A stretch of 64,000 bases of DNA, taken from assembly GCA_027574665.1 (NCBI GenBank), contig CM050655.1, positions 8,055,170-8,119,169 of the forward strand. Reading direction: 5' to 3'. Position 1 is the first letter of the stretch. Each line of letters starts with the position of its first letter. The translations under genes and the position numbers were made by a program. The notes under the pieces are model-generated. The model was not told where the DNA came from. It did not search any database and saw only the letters and a program-made list of their open reading frames with translations. Source of the stretch: Rhynochetos jubatus. Taxonomy: Eukaryota > Chordata > Aves > Eurypygiformes > Rhynochetidae. Below, in pieces: positions 60,301-64,000 of the stretch.

Positions 60301-61447
60301 CCGCCTGTGTGCGCAGCTCCCAGCACCAGCCCGGAGCACACCCGCCAAGCCAGGCAGAGACCTTTGAGGAAAACAATTCAAAGTTATTTTCTTTTCTTTT
60401 TTTTTTTTTTTTTGACTGGGCTGAGTCAGGCTCGCAAACTTTTTTCATTATCACCGTAAAAACCGGGGATGAAACGAAACAAAAACTAACTCTTTACTTA
60501 ATAGGAAACAAATATGAGATTGTAATGAATAAAACATTCTGTTTCTCAAACACTCCCCTAAACATGTAATCCAATCCAGCCTTTACGCTTGAAAGCATGA
60601 CTTGTAGTCAACATGCTTTCTAGGGCACAGAGTTCCGTAACACAACAATTAGTACAGGCCACAGAAACATAGATGTCAAACCGGTTCTTCTGAGGTCATT
60701 TATTTGGTTAGGCTCCTTGGGAGTTCAAAACATTTCTATAACGCCTGTCAAAATACGGGAACATTCTCAGATGAAAGGTAACGTGCATTCCAGAAACATT
60801 TCCACTGAAATCAAAAGGAACCCTTCTTGGGAATACTGTAAACGTGCTAACTCTTCATTTATGCAATTTTAATATTGTGGAAATAAAGCAGTGTAAGATA
60901 TTAAATAAGTTTTAAAGCTTAGAAAGCGATTTAAACTGAAATAGCATACATATTATTAATGAATAACTCCAGTGAAAGTGTGTAATTACATGTTAATTAA
61001 ATTCTCTCCTCATTATATCTGCAGTGCCTCAAAAAGATGTTTTGTCTCTATGTATTCTCCTTCTAGCAAACTTTCCAGAAAAAACACATAGGTGTAAAGC
61101 AGAAACTGTTAAATATGTCACAACTGGAAAAGGAAAGAGAAGGAAACTACAGCGTTTGGGTTTTTTTTTTGAGTTAGGAATTCTACTCAGAAATAAACTG
61201 AACCTCAACATGTTTTAATTACGTATCCTTCTGTTTATAATCTTCTCCTTAAGTCTAAACTAAATAACAACACTGGCAGAGCACAGTAAATTTCAGGAAC
61301 TGGGATGAACTATTTCTAGGTAAATGTTAACAGAACTATTTTCCTTTATACAAAAATAATTACGTTCCGGCAGGGAGCCAGTCTTCTGTGTGCGCCATCC
61401 CCTACTGTCCAATTTCTGTAAAATTCAACATCTCCTTTCTTATCTGG
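54302..61447. other. sequence between ARID5B upstream region and the putative neighbouring gene
   Basis: AT-rich with no recognised gene. Visible items are a 14-base palindrome AATTGAATTCAATT (54,842-54,855), a CAA-type run near 59,812, and a T17 run at 60,397-60,413. The right part (about 60.7-61.45 kb) may be the 3' UTR of the putative gene ending at 61,448; an AATAAA on the minus strand lies at 60,699-60,704. Confidence 0.55.
60699..60704 (-). terminator. candidate polyadenylation signal AATAAA
   Basis: AATAAA on the minus strand about 740 bases downstream of the stop of the putative exon at 61,448-61,525. It would give a 3' UTR of moderate length. The signal is common by chance in AT-rich DNA. 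Confidence 0.25.
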
Positions 61448-61525
61448 CTATTTAGGACTTTTTAATTTCTCTGTTCTCAAAGCATAAGCTTCTTCTTGCA
61501 TTTGCAGCCTTTCATTTATCTCTGC
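61448..61525 (-). CDS. probable last coding exon of a neighbouring gene, perhaps CABCOCO1
   Basis: On the minus strand a strong acceptor (a long T/C tract ending TTTTCTTTACAG) is followed by 25 codons and a TAG stop. The peptide begins AEINERLQMQEEAYALRTEK and ends with LKSPK. It is charged and helical, as expected of the end of a coiled-coil protein. In human the gene upstream of ARID5B on the same strand is CABCOCO1 (C10orf107), a ciliary calcium-binding coiled-coil protein, and a same-strand 3' end here fits that order. I cannot confirm the sequence match from memory, so the symbol is left empty. No earlier exon was recognised between 61,526 and 64,000, so the preceding intron would exceed 2.4 kb. 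Confidence 0.5.
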   Translation of the reverse strand, partial: AEINERLQMQEEAYALRTEKLKSPK

Positions 61526-64000
61526 CTGTAAAGAAAATCAGAAGAAAAAAGTGGTTATGATGGAGCTATCTGAGGCTGCACATTGTCTTTGTGGTTTTGA
61601 CACACTGTAGTGCAGTAAGACAGACATTATCCTACACACCTTCCTGTTTTGCAGACATAACGGTGTTTCAGCCTGTACTTAGGTGATAACACTTTATCGT
61701 ATTGCGGCGCGCAATTCCGATGTATGGTACGACTGCCACGAACAGGAAGTGATCTGGGACAGCCATTGCTCATGTAACCTTGCCTTGGGAGATAGGCTAA
61801 TCTGCCTGTATCCTCAGACAGGCCTTACCAATAAACACCAAATCAGAAAAATTGCTTTGGGATTTGGTTGTTGCCACTGTTTTCCTTTGCTGCAGATGTT
61901 TGTTCTCTAGTGTAATACATTTTATTGAAACATTGCTGGAATTAGAGAGCATTACTGAAAATGAACAATAAAAAACCATATTTCTGTGATGTTGCTTGTC
62001 TTTCTTAATTACAAACACAATTATGAACGTGCATCTCATTCTGGATATCCAGACTGCTGTAGACATCGAGTGTTTCATTTACAATGGAACATTTGTGGGT
62101 AAGGTACAAGGGTTGTGACGCATTTTAGTGAAATCTTTGGCAGGGATAATGCGTAGCAATCTTTAATTCCATAGCATTTGGAAATGTGGGATGGCTGGAA
62201 AAAAAGCTGACAACTACTGGGGTTTTATTGAGAAATATACATAAATTCTCCATATCAGCATTAATCACTACAAAAATACACGAGAAATGGGAGGAGTACA
62301 ATGGCAGTCTTTCCAAGAGACACGAAGTTTTGTTCAAACAACTGGTACAGGCTCAAAGGTCCTTTACAGACCCCACAGAAACTGTTCCAAAACGTAGAGT
62401 TACGTTCTTAACGCACTACACGTAAGTTTGATAAAGGGGGCGGATTTGGCTCAGCAAACGCTGCCGCAACTCGCCATTTCAGGAACTTTCTGGCTTGCCA
62501 GTTCTAGAAATCCCTGCAAGTGCTATACTGCAACCTATCAATGAATAACCACCGCTTAAACGCTTTCAAAGTTCTCAGTACCTTAGATTAGCATCAAAAA
62601 GCTGGAACTTCCATCTCAACGTTGTATCTTTGGAGACGGCCTTCACCATAGTCAATCCATCCTCAAGTATCAACAAATACGTCCTATGCCTTTAAATCAT
62701 ACATATACCTAGTTGCTTTGCAGGGGAACACTGATCCTCCAGGCTAATCCTCTCCCAGCCACCCCAGCTGCCTTTTCTTCTCCAGTTTTCACATGCCTCT
62801 GTCTCCGGTTCTACCTTCAGTGAAAATCAGCTGCTGCCATACTTCGCTACGGCTGCTGTGGTGATCACTGCGTGTCAGACTACAAGTTATCTTCCAGACT
62901 CAACTACAGCAACAGCTGTCTCACGTTCCCTGGAGACGTGATGCAGACTGTGAAATCAGAGTTTACACCTAACAACAGAATGGTGTCAGTCTGACCGTGT
63001 ATCAGGTAAAAATCTAGTGATAAGATTACCTCAGAAGTCAAGAAACTGGGAAACCAGGCGAAGAAGATACGTCGGTGGATGACTTTTAAAAACTAAAAGG
63101 AAATTATTTTCTGTGTATATTAACTAGGACTGTGAAAGAAGACAAAATTCTCATTTTTCTTATCTGTGCCATTTTTGTAAAGAAAACAGTCTCACAGCAC
63201 CGATATTAATGAAATCAAGGTCAAGTGAAAACCAGGCATTTCATTTTTCTGTAAGAAGGGGCAGGAGTAAGACAACATGGGTCAGGTTCCCTCCTGTTTC
63301 TAAAGACATGTTGTAATGGAATATGAAATCAAATGGGTAGATCTAATGATGGCATCATTATTCTCATTTGTATTCCCCATTCATACATAAACCACGTAAA
63401 GCAATTTATCATTATCACACAATTTCCAGATCATATTTGTTATTTAATAAACTGCTGCTTGATCAACAGTGTGCAATGTGCTGTATCTAAAGTTCAGAGT
63501 GCCTAACGCCACCTCATTGTGGCAAAGAAGGTGAAACTCCACCGGTTCCTTGGTAGAACTGAGTTCTGGCTGGTTTGCTTTCAATCATTTCATATGCTTG
63601 GGGGAGCAGTTTACAGAACAACAATGATCTACTCAGCTGGCTTCCCACATGTTTCAGTTTACAGACCTCCCTGTAGAGAAGCAGATCACCCTACCACGAA
63701 TTTAAATCCACTGACAGTAGCTTCCTTCTCTTTCATGGATCCCATAGAAAGAACTCATGGACTCCTCAGCGTCTGCGGGCCACATACTGAAACCTGATCT
63801 GTTCCATTAAGGCAGCTCTTGTATAGTCATGCACCTACCAAACGAAGCCTAGAATGGCTAAAAATGTGTTAATTCTTACACGGATCGAAGGACGCGTAAC
63901 GTAGATGCATCTAAAAACTTATATTAAGCACACATCGCATACGCTCCGTCCCAGCAGCTGGACCCGAACCCCTGGAAAGGAATTTTGTCGCTGGCATCAC
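61526..64000. other. right-end sequence, probably intron of the putative neighbouring gene
   Basis: If the exon at 61.5 kb is real, this is its preceding intron. I see no strong minus-strand exon. On the plus strand, 62,265-62,420 is open and ends at a good GTAAGT donor, but that would be antisense and is unsupported. Confidence 0.4.

Noticed and set aside
62584..62705. Minus-strand segment reading VKAVSKDTTLRWKFQLFDAN
   Set aside because: Bounded closely by stops and lacking a pyrimidine tract before any acceptor, so not called as an exon of the neighbouring gene.
1..64000. CRISPR arrays, operons, bacterial promoters, tRNA or rRNA genes
   Set aside because: None seen by eye; the sequence is vertebrate nuclear DNA and the only tRNA-like signal is the partial SINE-type B box at 12.4 kb.

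Overview
The window reads as vertebrate nuclear DNA, most likely from a bird. It has spliced genes with GT-AG borders, long introns, a large CpG island at a promoter, and one CR1 retrotransposon 3' end (about 44,207-44,498) with the avian-type octamer tail. The species cannot be named from what is visible.

The only gene recognised with high confidence is ARID5B, on the minus strand. Its first three coding exons are at 20,284-20,304, 19,835-20,095 and 6,502-6,727. Together they encode 169 complete N-terminal codons plus one base. All observed borders are GT-AG and the frame is continuous. The ARID DNA-binding domain lies in later exons beyond the left edge. A CpG island of about 3 kb (roughly 18,850-22,060) covers the start, with short AT-rich islets holding TATA-like elements and a perfect CRE.

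Region by region: 1-6,501 is part of ARID5B intron 3; 6,728-19,834 is intron 2, about 13 kb; 20,096-20,283 is a short intron 1; 20,305 to about 22,060 is 5' UTR and promoter; about 22,060-61,447 is intergenic with no supportable protein gene; at 61,448-61,525 a minus-strand piece looks like the last coding exon of another gene. From memory of the human gene order (CABCOCO1 lies upstream of ARID5B on the same strand), CABCOCO1 is the best guess, but this is unproven.

The non-coding part is low in recognisable repeats: one clear CR1, one weak MIR-like tRNA-SINE trace, simple repeats and several long G runs. Several AT-rich, homeodomain-site-rich blocks upstream and in intron 2 look like conserved regulatory elements, but only alignment could show this. 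No new system of genes was found. The more unusual items are an unexplained coiled-coil-like ORF near 54.1-54.3 kb, two long antisense ORFs in intron 2, TATA elements in the island that could drive divergent transcription, and several perfect short inverted repeats.
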